A DNA stretch of 64,000 nt from an uncultured Kordia sp. (GTDB lineage Bacteria; Bacteroidota; Bacteroidia; Flavobacteriales; Flavobacteriaceae). Positions within the stretch are counted from its first letter, which is position 1. Each line of letters opens with the position of its first letter. Below, one piece after another: positions 52,121-59,936 of the stretch. The notes under the pieces are model-generated. The model saw only the letters and a list, made by a program, of their open reading frames with translations. It had not been told where the DNA came from and made no database searches. Made by a program: the position numbers and the translations under genes. The stretch covers positions 212,960-276,959 of the forward strand of contig NZ_CANLEA010000008.1 in NCBI RefSeq assembly GCF_947489565.1, written 5' to 3'.

Positions 52121-53182
52121 TTAATGTATTAAGTTTTTAGTTATATATGGAGAGTTAATAGTTCTTAATAAAGCTTCATAATTAAGTGTAAACTCTACTG
52201 TATCACCAACTTTTAAGTCAGTTTTAGTATTATCAACTATAATATGATCACTACTTGCTCCTATAATAATTATATCTTGTTTTGGAATTATTCCTGAAAT
52301 TATAGTGTCTTGTAAACCAATATTTAAAATAGCTCTTTTTATAAAACCACGATCTCTAATTGCTGGAATTATTCCACCAACATTTTGATATATTTCTCCA
52401 TAAGGCATAGATGGTTTTAATTTTGATTCAATAACTTCAGTAATCAATGTGAAAATATCAGTAAATAACCCAGATATGGGGTTTCTGGAAAGTGTTTCTC
52501 TACCAAGAAAAATAGATTCTCCAATGCGTAAATTGTTTATTCTACCTATATTTTTAGAAGATTTGAACCATTGATAATTTGCAGAGTTTCCTCCTGAGAT
52601 AATATGCAATAGTATTTTGAATTTTCTTTCTATATGAATGGCTATTGAGGATAACTCGTTCATTTTATCTAAACTTGGATTTATTCCATTTAAACAAGCA
52701 AGATTTGCCCCTATTCCTATTAAACAAAGTCCTTTCAATTTTAATATTTCTCTTACTGTATGATCAACTTCTGAAGGCATAACTCCTTCTCTCAGATCAC
52801 CGAGTTCTATCATAAGAATAACTTTATGTGTTATGTGTTTTTTTAAAGCATATTTTGATATTTTTTTTAGAACTACTAATTCAGAATTTAAACTTATATC
52901 AACATTATCAATAACTTCTTTTACTTGACTTAATGAAGGAGTTCTGAGTAATAAATATTGTGCTAGTATGCCAGCCTCTTTCATTTTTTTAATATTGATA
53001 ATTCTAGAGTCGGCAAGAATCTTAATGCCATTTTTAACTAAAATACTAGCTATTAATGGATTTCCTCCTATAACCTTTGTAACTCCTATAATATTGATTC
53101 CTTTTGAAGCGTAGATTTTTTTTAGTTGTTTGACATTATGGGTGATTTTTAAGGTGTTTATATCTATTCGAGGAAGATTCAA
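52121..53182 (-). CDS. PLP-dependent amino-acid racemase, alanine/ornithine racemase type
   Basis: A 353-residue fold type III PLP enzyme of the alanine racemase / ornithine racemase group. Lys36 in NIIGVTKVIGGN is the expected Schiff-base lysine. ELGDLREGV near 127 and HIISGGNSANY near 194 are family marks, and RIGESIFLGRET near 220 with NVGGIIPAIRDRG near 265 follows the ornithine-racemase-like subgroup rather than catabolic alanine racemase. Its start overlaps the end of the DUF1611 gene by four bases, so the two are coupled. Both are AT-rich with many ATA codons, unlike the dcw genes. The substrate is not readable; a D-amino acid role is inferred from the partner. Confidence 0.85.
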   Translation of the reverse strand: MNLPRIDINTLKITHNVKQLKKIYASKGINIIGVTKVIGGNPLIASILVKNGIKILADSRIINIKKMKEAGILAQYLLLRTPSLSQVKEVIDNVDISLNSELVVLKKISKYALKKHITHKVILMIELGDLREGVMPSEVDHTVREILKLKGLCLIGIGANLACLNGINPSLDKMNELSSIAIHIERKFKILLHIISGGNSANYQWFKSSKNIGRINNLRIGESIFLGRETLSRNPISGLFTDIFTLITEVIESKLKPSMPYGEIYQNVGGIIPAIRDRGFIKRAILNIGLQDTIISGIIPKQDIIIIGASSDHIIVDNTKTDLKVGDTVEFTLNYEALLRTINSPYITKNLIH

Positions 53183-54258
53183 AGTAGTGCAGATTCTCTT
53201 TTTAACTTTGGGAATGTCATCAATAATGCTTTTACTAGTTTATCACACCCATGTTGCAAAACATCTGTAGTTGGTAGATTATATTTAGATTCATATGTAT
53301 TAATAATATCATTTACTTCTGTAGTTGACATGTTTTCATGATTGATAGTAATAGCAATGACCTTTGATTTAGAAAAGATTTCTACCATTTTAATTTCTTC
53401 TTCCAATGTTGTCATTGGAATATTTGGATAGTCGCAATAGTTTTTTCGTTTTGGTGGATGCTGTATAATAATTGCATCTGGCATTGCTCCACGTATAATA
53501 GCACTTGAAGAAGTAAATCCAGGATGACCTAATGCCCCTTGTCCTTCGACAATGATAATGTCTGGATCCTCCGTCTTACAAGCCTGTAGAATGGCATTCT
53601 CAACTTCGCCAGAAGCATATCCTGAAGCTAAAACATCTACAGCTATTCCGTAGTTAGAGCCTTGTAGCAGTCCTGTTTGACCTGTAGTTATAAATACTAC
53701 ATTGAGCCCTTCCTTTTTCAATGCGTTAACAAGAAGTAGTGCTGAAGTACGTTTACCTACTGCACAATCAGTTCCCATTACAGTAACTGTTGGAGTTTTT
53801 ATATCTCTAATACGTCCTGAAAAATTGTGAAGATTTTCACGTTTTGGCGGTTTTCTTATATCACGAATAGTAACTCCATATGTAAGAGCTGCATTTGTAA
53901 ATTGTTCATCTTCATTAAAAAATTCTGGTAAGCCATTTACAATATTCATCCCGCTTTTTATAGCGGTTAAAATTATCTTTCGGTGTATTTCGTTTAAAAA
54001 TGAAGTTATTGGTGCAATACCATAAATAAAACTATTAGGAACGGAGTTTAACTTTTTTAAAGCAGTTTCAATGCTTTCAAAAATTGGAATTCCATTTTTT
54101 ATTCCTTCTAAATATTCTCCTGCATCCAAACCAGACTTAGTACTGTCTATGATTCCAATAATATTATAAGTATCTGATTGTCGTACTAAACCATTAGCTA
54201 CTTTTCCATCTACTTTTCCAAATTCATTTTCACAGTAGATTAATGCATTTGACTTCAT
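53179..54258 (-). CDS. DUF1611 (DgcN-like) P-loop protein
   Basis: A 359-residue protein of the DUF1611 family (PF07755): an N-terminal Rossmann-like part with GLDAGEYLEG and a C-terminal P-loop ATPase-like part with VTVMGTDCAVGKRTSALLLV (Walker A GTDCAVGKRT), TTGQTGLLQGSNYGIAVD and IIVEGQGALGHPGF. Members called DgcN acetylate D-glutamate at nitrogen as the first step of its use, usually beside an enolase-type racemase/epimerase. Here the partner is a PLP racemase instead. Transcribed as the first of a two-gene operon on the minus strand. The acceptor substrate is inferred, not shown. Confidence 0.85.
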   Translation of the reverse strand: MKSNALIYCENEFGKVDGKVANGLVRQSDTYNIIGIIDSTKSGLDAGEYLEGIKNGIPIFESIETALKKLNSVPNSFIYGIAPITSFLNEIHRKIILTAIKSGMNIVNGLPEFFNEDEQFTNAALTYGVTIRDIRKPPKRENLHNFSGRIRDIKTPTVTVMGTDCAVGKRTSALLLVNALKKEGLNVVFITTGQTGLLQGSNYGIAVDVLASGYASGEVENAILQACKTEDPDIIIVEGQGALGHPGFTSSSAIIRGAMPDAIIIQHPPKRKNYCDYPNIPMTTLEEEIKMVEIFSKSKVIAITINHENMSTTEVNDIINTYESKYNLPTTDVLQHGCDKLVKALLMTFPKLKRESALL

Positions 54259-54464
54259 AAGTGTATAATTGTTAAGTGGTGAGTTAAATTATTTTTTAGG
54301 AGTTTCGGTCTATCTAACAAAAAAATGAGCTAGCTAGCAAAGGGATCATTTCGAACAGTACAATAGTGAAGAATATAGAAGCTCATAAGAAGTATCACAG
54401 GAAATTAATTTTTATGAATACTATATCTCCATTGTAATTGTATTATGCTTCTTTTTATAATATA

Positions 54465-54797
54465 TTAACTATTGTTCATTGTGATACAAATCATCTTAAA
54501 TTGATGATTTGCTTCAACTGAACTATCTGTGTGTGCAGGAATAAGAATAGAATCTCCTTTTTGCATGAAAGTTGAGTTGTTATTTATAACCACTTCTGCT
54601 TTTCCTTCAATAATATAGATAAATCGTAGTGAAGAAGATTTATGATAAGACAGTGTTTTTCCAAAATCAAAGCTCAAGGCTTGAATAGCACATCCATTGT
54701 TTGTTACTATATTATTTATGATAATATTGTTTCGTTCGTAATTCAGTACATCCGATAAGTTGAATGTTTTTGATTCTTCAAACTCATCTCTCTTCAT
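54465..54797 (-). CDS. Small cupin-domain protein
   Basis: A 110-residue single cupin barrel. The SYHKSSSLRFIYIIEGKAEVVINN and FMQKGDSILIPAHTD segments (cut as LRFIYIIEGKAEVVIN and KGDSILIPAHTD) are the two cupin motifs, with G, P and hydrophobic spacing kept. The His pattern is reduced (YHKSSSLRF in motif 1), so metal binding is doubtful. It may be a regulator or isomerase. It lies 206 bases upstream of the DUF1611 gene on the same strand, in the same AT-rich segment. Confidence 0.78.
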   Translation of the reverse strand: MKRDEFEESKTFNLSDVLNYERNNIIINNIVTNNGCAIQALSFDFGKTLSYHKSSSLRFIYIIEGKAEVVINNNSTFMQKGDSILIPAHTDSSVEANHQFKMICITMNNS

Positions 54798-54826
54798 GGT
54801 TAAATCTCTCGTATAGATATTTTCTT

Positions 54827-54943
54827 TTATTCACCTCTGTTTTTTGCGTTTCGTTTGGCAATTTTAGCTGCTTTTTTTTCTTTTGCAGTTCTTGTGGGAG
54901 CTGTTTTTCCTGATTTCCCTTTTCCTTCTTTCTCTTTCGACAT
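54827..54943 (-). CDS. 38-residue basic protein, unknown function
   Basis: A 38-codon gene with an ATG at 54943 and a TAA at 54827. The product is very basic: it begins MSKEKEGKGKSGKTAPTRTA and ends with a Lys/Ala helix KEKKAAKIAKRNAKNRGE. It has no Cys and no hydrophobic segment. The low complexity, the position between the AraC regulator and the cupin gene on the same strand, and the Ala/Lys helix suggest a small nucleic acid-binding or stress protein. Similar tiny proteins occur near AraC-type regulators of this sort in Bacteroidota, but I have no family name. Confidence 0.6.
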   Translation of the reverse strand: MSKEKEGKGKSGKTAPTRTAKEKKAAKIAKRNAKNRGE

Positions 54944-55040
54944 AATAAATTATATTTGATATGTTTTAATTTAACATTTACAAAGATGATGCTTATCTAT
55001 AAGTGGATTGTTACATAAATGAAACTAAATATTACATAAA

Positions 55041-55601
55041 TCACAGGTCTTCTAAATTTCTTTCTCTCTTCATTTTGAGTTTTTTATAGTAAGTTGGACT
55101 GAACCCTGTTACCTTTTTAAATTGGTTAGACAGGTGTGCCGTACTACTATAGTGAAGTTTATGTGCAATTTCAGTAAGATTAAATTCTTTGTAAAACAAT
55201 AATTCTTTTACTAGTTCTATTTTATGATTGATGATGTAATGTTGTAAAGTGATTCCTTTTATTTCCGAAAAAATATTCGCCAAGTAAGTATAATTATATC
55301 CAAGCTTTTCACTTAAATATGTGGAATAATTAGTTTTAGGAGCTTCTTCGATATCATGAATCATTTCTACAATTGAACTCACTATTTTTTCTATAAGAAT
55401 ACTTTTCTTGTCATCTAATAGTTCAAGCCCTGATTTAAACAAACCATTTTTGAATAGCATTCGCTTTTCTTTTGTTATATCTTCTATAATTTCTACCATG
55501 CCAAGACTTACTGTGGCATGTCCTAGTTTTAACTTTTTTAATTCTTTTTCTACTGACATTTTACAGCGTAGGCTGACCATGTGTTTTATGTATAATTTCA
55601 T
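55041..55601 (-). CDS. AraC-family regulator, short form
   Basis: About 186 residues: a small N-terminal part (KLYIKHMVSLRCKMSVEKEL) and a C-terminal AraC/XylS DNA-binding domain with two helix-turn-helices (LSEKLGYNYTYLANIFSEIKGIT and FNLTEIAHKLHYSSTAHLSNQFKKVTGFSP, cut as LTEIAHKLHYSSTAHLSNQF). No sugar-binding cupin. This short form with LRCKM near the start is widespread in Bacteroidota near small stress genes. ATG at 55601 is preferred over a start nine codons upstream, because homologues begin MKLYIKHMVSLRCKM. It may control the adjacent small gene, the cupin and the racemase pair. Confidence 0.87.
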   Translation of the reverse strand: MKLYIKHMVSLRCKMSVEKELKKLKLGHATVSLGMVEIIEDITKEKRMLFKNGLFKSGLELLDDKKSILIEKIVSSIVEMIHDIEEAPKTNYSTYLSEKLGYNYTYLANIFSEIKGITLQHYIINHKIELVKELLFYKEFNLTEIAHKLHYSSTAHLSNQFKKVTGFSPTYYKKLKMKRERNLEDL

Positions 55602-55727
55602 TTGTTGATTTTTAAATATTCCATACATGACTCACTATTATTAGTGATTTAGATAATAACTATAAAAACATTTTAGTTTCAATAGTCTTAAGTGGAGAAA
55701 AATAATATGTAGTCTATATCATTTATT

Positions 55728-55796
55728 ACCAGATGTATATTGGGTAAGATTTTTATGAAATATTATTCTTATAAAGATAGTCAATATACATCTGGT
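55728..55796. repeat. 15-bp perfect inverted repeat near the att-like copy 2
   Basis: ACCAGATGTATATTG (55728-55742) and CAATATACATCTGGT (55782-55796), separated by 39 bases, lie in the 307-base non-coding stretch between the AraC gene and attachment repeat copy 2. Could be a regulator or recombinase site. Confidence 0.8.
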
Positions 55797-55908
55797 TATC
55801 AAGATGTAATCATACATATTACGGAAATATTATTAGAGAGTTATTTTTCTCAAAAAAAACAACCCAATCTCCTTCAAATCCTCCACCAAAAAGTTCGAGC
55901 TTTGAAGG

Positions 55909-56007
55909 TTCGCGGTCACATCAAGCAAGAAACCATGCTATTTGGCATGGTTCTTTATTTGCAGTAGTGAGTTACAAGGGATCATGATAATAATCCTGTC
56001 GAGGTCA
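55909..56007. repeat. Putative attachment repeat, copy 2
   Basis: Repeats TTCGCGGTCACATC of the tRNA-Arg end and then the tRNA terminator (block A, 55909-55956, 47 of 48 bases identical to 51848-51895). Block B (55957-56007) follows directly, without the 79-base palindrome-bearing insert of copy 1. Just before it CCTTCAAA (55871-55878) and TTTGAAGG (55901-55908) form a short inverted repeat. The rest of the tRNA is absent here. Confidence 0.85.
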
Positions 56008-56020
56008 TAAAAATTGTAAG

Positions 56021-56056
56021 ATCTTGTAATTTAAAAGGTTACAGGATTTTTGTTTT
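56021..56056. terminator. Hairpin terminator after attachment repeat copy 2
   Basis: ATCTTGTAA pairs with TTACAGGAT (9 bp with one G-T) and is followed by TTTTGTTTTTT. Lies between copy 2 and the minus-strand LytTR gene. Confidence 0.65.
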
Positions 56057-56139
56057 TTATACTCGAGCGGACAGTATTTGTGTAATTCTTTGATTTTAAG
56101 TAAAATAAAAATTTAAATTTAATTCAAATAATAAATAAT

Positions 56140-56901
56140 TTACTTTTTCAACTTTCGTAAAGCTTCTAAAAATCCTTTTTCTCTTCTAATTGAAACAGAC
56201 AAGATTATTTCATTTTCTAAGATAGCTTTTCTTTGTTTTTTCTGATAACTTTTTACTTGAATTAAATTCACCAATTTCGAGTGATGTATTCTAAAAAAAT
56301 GGTTTCCCTTTAATTGTTTTTCATAATGAAGTAAGGTTTTTGCAGATGTAATCTTTTTATGGTTAGTTAAATGAATTGTGGTATAGTTTCCTTTTGCTTC
56401 AAGAAAACTCAAATTTCTTATGTCTAACTTATGAATTCTTTCTGTAGTATTAACAAAAATAAATATAGGCTGCTTGCTTTCTACATATTCAGCGAGAGAC
56501 TCTAATCTGTCAATATATAATCTTTGCTTTATAAGATCATTCATTTTTGATAAAGCCTCTCTAAAATTGTTAGATTCAACAGGTTTCAAAAGATAATGCA
56601 AGGCATTAAATTCAAAAGCTTTAATTGCAAATTCGTTGTGAGCTGTGACAAAAATTATTTTAAAATTAATATTAGGTAAAAATGTATTAAGATAATCAAA
56701 TCCAGTAGTTTCTAACCTCAAGTCAATATCTAACAATACTAAATTTGGTTTTTCAATAATAGTTAATTCAATAGCATGTTGTAACGTAAGTGCTTCTCCA
56801 CAAATTATATAGTTATCGTATGGTATTAAAAGCTCTTTTAAGTTGTCAATAGCTGGTTGTTCATCATCAATAATTAAAACCTTGATCTTCATTTTATTCA
56901 T
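56140..56901 (-). CDS. LytTR-family response regulator
   Basis: A 253-residue regulator: receiver domain (about 6-125) with intact phospho-acceptor Asp58 (VLLDIDL), acidic pair Asp12-Asp13 and Lys near 108 (LLKPVE), then a C-terminal LytTR DNA-binding domain (about 150-250, with FLEAKGNYTTIHLTNHKKI and FFRIHHSKLVNLIQVKSY, cut as FRIHHSKLVNLIQV). Its start overlaps the end of the sensor kinase by eight bases. Probably controls genes in the same segment. AT-rich. Confidence 0.92.
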   Translation of the reverse strand: MNKMKIKVLIIDDEQPAIDNLKELLIPYDNYIICGEALTLQHAIELTIIEKPNLVLLDIDLRLETTGFDYLNTFLPNINFKIIFVTAHNEFAIKAFEFNALHYLLKPVESNNFREALSKMNDLIKQRLYIDRLESLAEYVESKQPIFIFVNTTERIHKLDIRNLSFLEAKGNYTTIHLTNHKKITSAKTLLHYEKQLKGNHFFRIHHSKLVNLIQVKSYQKKQRKAILENEIILSVSIRREKGFLEALRKLKK

Positions 56902-58936
56902 CTAATATTAACGGTAATGTTACAATCACTTTTACACCAATTTCTTCCTGATTTTTTATTTCAAATTTAGCATTAGATTTTTTTGACTTGTTTAAAAGGC
57001 GTAATCGATTTTTAACATTTTCTAATCCAAAAGATTTATGCAATGGATTTTTAGATTCAGTACTTTGGAATCCCGTTCCATTATCTTCTATCATGCAGAC
57101 TAAATTACGTTTGCCTCGTGAAAATGAAAGTGAAATATGACCTTGTTTAACAGCAGATAATCCATGCCATATACTATTCTCTATAAATGGTTGTAATAAT
57201 GAAGGAGGTAATAGAGTAATTTCTGGATTTATGTTTTGATCTACTTCTACATTAAAAGTAAAATTGTGTTGAGATCTTTTTTGCTCTAAAGCAACATAAC
57301 TTTTAAGAAATTCAATTTCTTCAGCTAATGACACTTCTTCCTCTTCTGTATTTTCCAATATACGGCGCACCATAATGGAAAATTGCGTTAAATAATTACT
57401 AGCTTTTTGTTTATCATTTTTTAGTACATAATCGTTTATAGAGTTTAGTGTGTTAAAAATAAAATGAGGGTTCATTTGCGCTCTTAAACTTTGTAATTGG
57501 GAAGAGCTTAGTTGTGCATTGTAATTAGCTTCTCGTTTTTTTCTCCATAAAATAAATCCTATTGATAATAAACCAATTACAAATATACCTGCTCCTATAC
57601 TCAAGTTTCTTATAAAAACCTGTTTTTCAATATTGGCTTGTTGTATCTCCTGATCTTTTTTGAAAGTGGCTTCTATGACAGCTTTCTCTTTATCAAATTC
57701 ATATTGTGCCTTTTGAACAGCAAGTTCTTCTTTTTTATCATTAGAGAATAATTCATCTTTAATAATTACTGCTTCTTCCAAGATTTTAAAAGCTTCTCTG
57801 TAATTACCTAAAAGAGAAGTTGCCTCTGATAGTCCACGTTTTGCTTCATGAATTTTCAATTTATCACCAGCGTTTTCAGCGTATACAAGACTAGAGTCAA
57901 AGTATTTTTCCGCTTCTTTTGCATTATTTTTTTTAAGAAGAGAAATAGCCTTATTATTATAATTTTCAGCTAAAGAACCATAACTTTTTAGTTTTTTATT
58001 AATAACTATTACACTATCATAGTACGCAATAGCTATACTGTGTTTTTTTAATCTAGAATTTATTATACCTATATTATTCATTGCAGAAGCCATAGAATTT
58101 AGGTTTTGATTCTTTTTATGAATGTTATATGCTGCTTTATAGTTTTTAAGAGCTTCAGTAAAGTTCTCTTTTTGAAAATGAATATTACCAATATTATTAT
58201 ATTGATGTGCCATAAAATCTTGCATATTACTTTTTTTGAAAGTATTTAAAGATTTTTGATGAAACATTAACGCATCGTCATATTTACCTAGTTTGTAATA
58301 AAGTAACCCCATGTATACTTGAATTTCAGCATAATCTTCAGTTCCTTGAAGATTCATTTCGTCTAAAAGCTTTATACCTTTTAATAATGACTCCATCGAA
58401 CCTGTATAATTACCAAGGTACATTTTTTCATTACCTATAGCACCATAAGTTAGCGCCATATGTATAGTATCCTTTTGTTCAATAAAAACATCTTGTATAT
58501 TTTGATATTTTTCAAGAGCTTTTTTATGTTTCTTTCTTAAAGAAAATAATTTTGCTGTGTTTTTAGAAAGTATTGTAAATGCCCGAATGCTATCTATTAC
58601 TTTGTAAATTTTACCTGCTTTATCGTGAAATTCAAAAGCAATTGAATCTCTTCCAAGTCTAAAATTGTTCGAGCCTTTATTATAATAAACAGTAGCCAAC
58701 ATAAAAGAGTCTTTATTTTTCATGGCCAGTTCTTCGGCTTCTTTAAGTCTTACCAACCCTTTTTTTGGATTAGAATATTGATAATAAAAACCAAGTTTCA
58801 ATAAGTTATACAATTTAGTTTTCCCATTAGTAGGATTTTCCAATTGCAACTCCAAAGAATCAATAATTTTCTGTTGACTAAAACTAAAATGAATATTTAG
58901 TAATAATAGAATAATAGTTACATATATACTTTTCAT
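56894..58936 (-). CDS. TPR-containing LytS-type sensor histidine kinase
   Basis: A 680-residue sensor: signal peptide (ends FSFSQQ), an N-terminal array of tetratricopeptide repeats (about 30-400, for example GNIHFQKENFTEALKNYKAAY cut as FTEALKNYKAAYNI), one membrane helix near 446-464 (SIGAGIFVIGLLSIGFILW), then a histidine kinase of the LytS type (His_kinase PF06580) with phospho-acceptor His491 in LRAQMNPHFIFNTLNS and the ATP-binding FIENSIWHGLS and IEDNGTGFQ. The TPR region is periplasmic and should sense a partner protein. Coupled to the LytTR regulator by an eight-base overlap. Confidence 0.92.
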   Translation of the reverse strand: MKSIYVTIILLLLNIHFSFSQQKIIDSLELQLENPTNGKTKLYNLLKLGFYYQYSNPKKGLVRLKEAEELAMKNKDSFMLATVYYNKGSNNFRLGRDSIAFEFHDKAGKIYKVIDSIRAFTILSKNTAKLFSLRKKHKKALEKYQNIQDVFIEQKDTIHMALTYGAIGNEKMYLGNYTGSMESLLKGIKLLDEMNLQGTEDYAEIQVYMGLLYYKLGKYDDALMFHQKSLNTFKKSNMQDFMAHQYNNIGNIHFQKENFTEALKNYKAAYNIHKKNQNLNSMASAMNNIGIINSRLKKHSIAIAYYDSVIVINKKLKSYGSLAENYNNKAISLLKKNNAKEAEKYFDSSLVYAENAGDKLKIHEAKRGLSEATSLLGNYREAFKILEEAVIIKDELFSNDKKEELAVQKAQYEFDKEKAVIEATFKKDQEIQQANIEKQVFIRNLSIGAGIFVIGLLSIGFILWRKKREANYNAQLSSSQLQSLRAQMNPHFIFNTLNSINDYVLKNDKQKASNYLTQFSIMVRRILENTEEEEVSLAEEIEFLKSYVALEQKRSQHNFTFNVEVDQNINPEITLLPPSLLQPFIENSIWHGLSAVKQGHISLSFSRGKRNLVCMIEDNGTGFQSTESKNPLHKSFGLENVKNRLRLLNKSKKSNAKFEIKNQEEIGVKVIVTLPLILDE

Positions 58937-59111
58937 GATTGGTAGTAAAAGTTGTGTTAATATGTTCTTAAAAATAAGCTATTATTGTGAATTTCACTAG
59001 AATAAGTGAGATGATTTTTACAGTTACTAATTAGTTGTGTGCACTTACTAATTCAATCTTTTAGAAAAGCCGATATGTCTTTAGTTTTAAATAAATCAAA
59101 ATATTATAACG

Positions 59112-59603
59112 ATGAAAAATTTATTAAAAACAGTGTTAGTTGTATTCCTTTTTTCAAGTAACCTTTTTTCGCAAACTACTTTAGAAAAATATTTAAAGAG
59201 TACTCCTGCACTAGAAGATTTCTGTACAATAGCACATCCTTTCAACGATTGTGTAAGCTTAGATTATCGTTTGGATAGTAATTATGTAATTATAGAACTT
59301 GTTTCTAGAAGCTTTGGTATTAATCTTTGTACAAATTTAAAATTGACTAGAGGCTTTGGTGATTTGTATTTTAATAATATAGAGATTATTAGAGATTGTA
59401 ATCTTATACCTCCATTCACTGCATTTAAAGCTATATCAACTTTAATTTATGAATTAATGAAAAAAATAGATCCCGAAACAACCCAGAAAATATCAAATGC
59501 CATTGCATCTAACTTTGGATCAAATCCTGAAAATTGGTCCGATAATACATGGGCTTTATATGCAATTAATCTTTCATATGCTTTTTATTTAGCAACACAT
59601 TAG
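59112..59603 (+). CDS. Exported small protein, unknown function
   Basis: A 163-residue protein with a signal peptide (1-21, ending NLFSQ) and a mature part of about 140 residues with four Cys (DFCTIAHPFNDCV, INLCTNLK and IRDCNL), which may form two disulfides. No family is recognised. It faces away from the sensor kinase gene 175 bases away and may be a target or ligand of that system. AT-rich. Attachment repeat copy 3 begins 28 bases after its stop. Confidence 0.7.
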   Translation: MKNLLKTVLVVFLFSSNLFSQTTLEKYLKSTPALEDFCTIAHPFNDCVSLDYRLDSNYVIIELVSRSFGINLCTNLKLTRGFGDLYFNNIEIIRDCNLIPPFTAFKAISTLIYELMKKIDPETTQKISNAIASNFGSNPENWSDNTWALYAINLSYAFYLATH

Positions 59604-59630
59604 AGCAAATCCAAACAACGTTTGAGTTTT

Positions 59631-59723
59631 GAACTAAAAACGAAGAACTATAACACAAACTCGCGGTTTCTTATTTACAGCAGTAATCAGAAAAGGATCT
59701 CGCGAATAATTCTGCAGAGGTCA
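59631..59723. repeat. Putative attachment repeat, copy 3 (decayed)
   Basis: About 93 bases that align with 51927-52024 at reduced identity: shared islands include AAGAACTA, TTTCTTATTT, CAGCAGT and the AGGTCAC end. The tRNA-derived block A is not present. It marks the far end of the second AT-rich segment. Confidence 0.6.
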
Positions 59724-59732
59724 CAAATAAAC

Positions 59733-59767
59733 AAAAAGCAAACTAACATAAATAGCTTGCTTTTTTA
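59733..59767 (+). terminator. Terminator after attachment repeat copy 3
   Basis: AAAAAGCAA pairs with TTGCTTTTT around a 15-base loop, and the T run continues. Lies beyond the second AT-rich segment and before the propeller-type sensor gene. Confidence 0.75.
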
Positions 59768-59936
59768 TTTTAATACGTTTTTCATTTTCAAGACGGAGAT
59801 TCAAGGAAATAGAAACTTTTTATAAGTCTTAAAAAAATAATATCTACATCTGCTTTCTCAAAACAAGTAGTTCAGCAAAGAACTCGTACATTTCAGAAAG
59901 GAAGACATTTCCTTTTTATAATTTATAGTACTTTTA

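Noticed and set aside
55740..55967. A 75-codon open frame between the AraC gene and attachment repeat copy 2
   Set aside because: It starts with TTG inside an inverted repeat and runs through the tRNA-derived repeat and terminator, so its second half is translated non-coding sequence.
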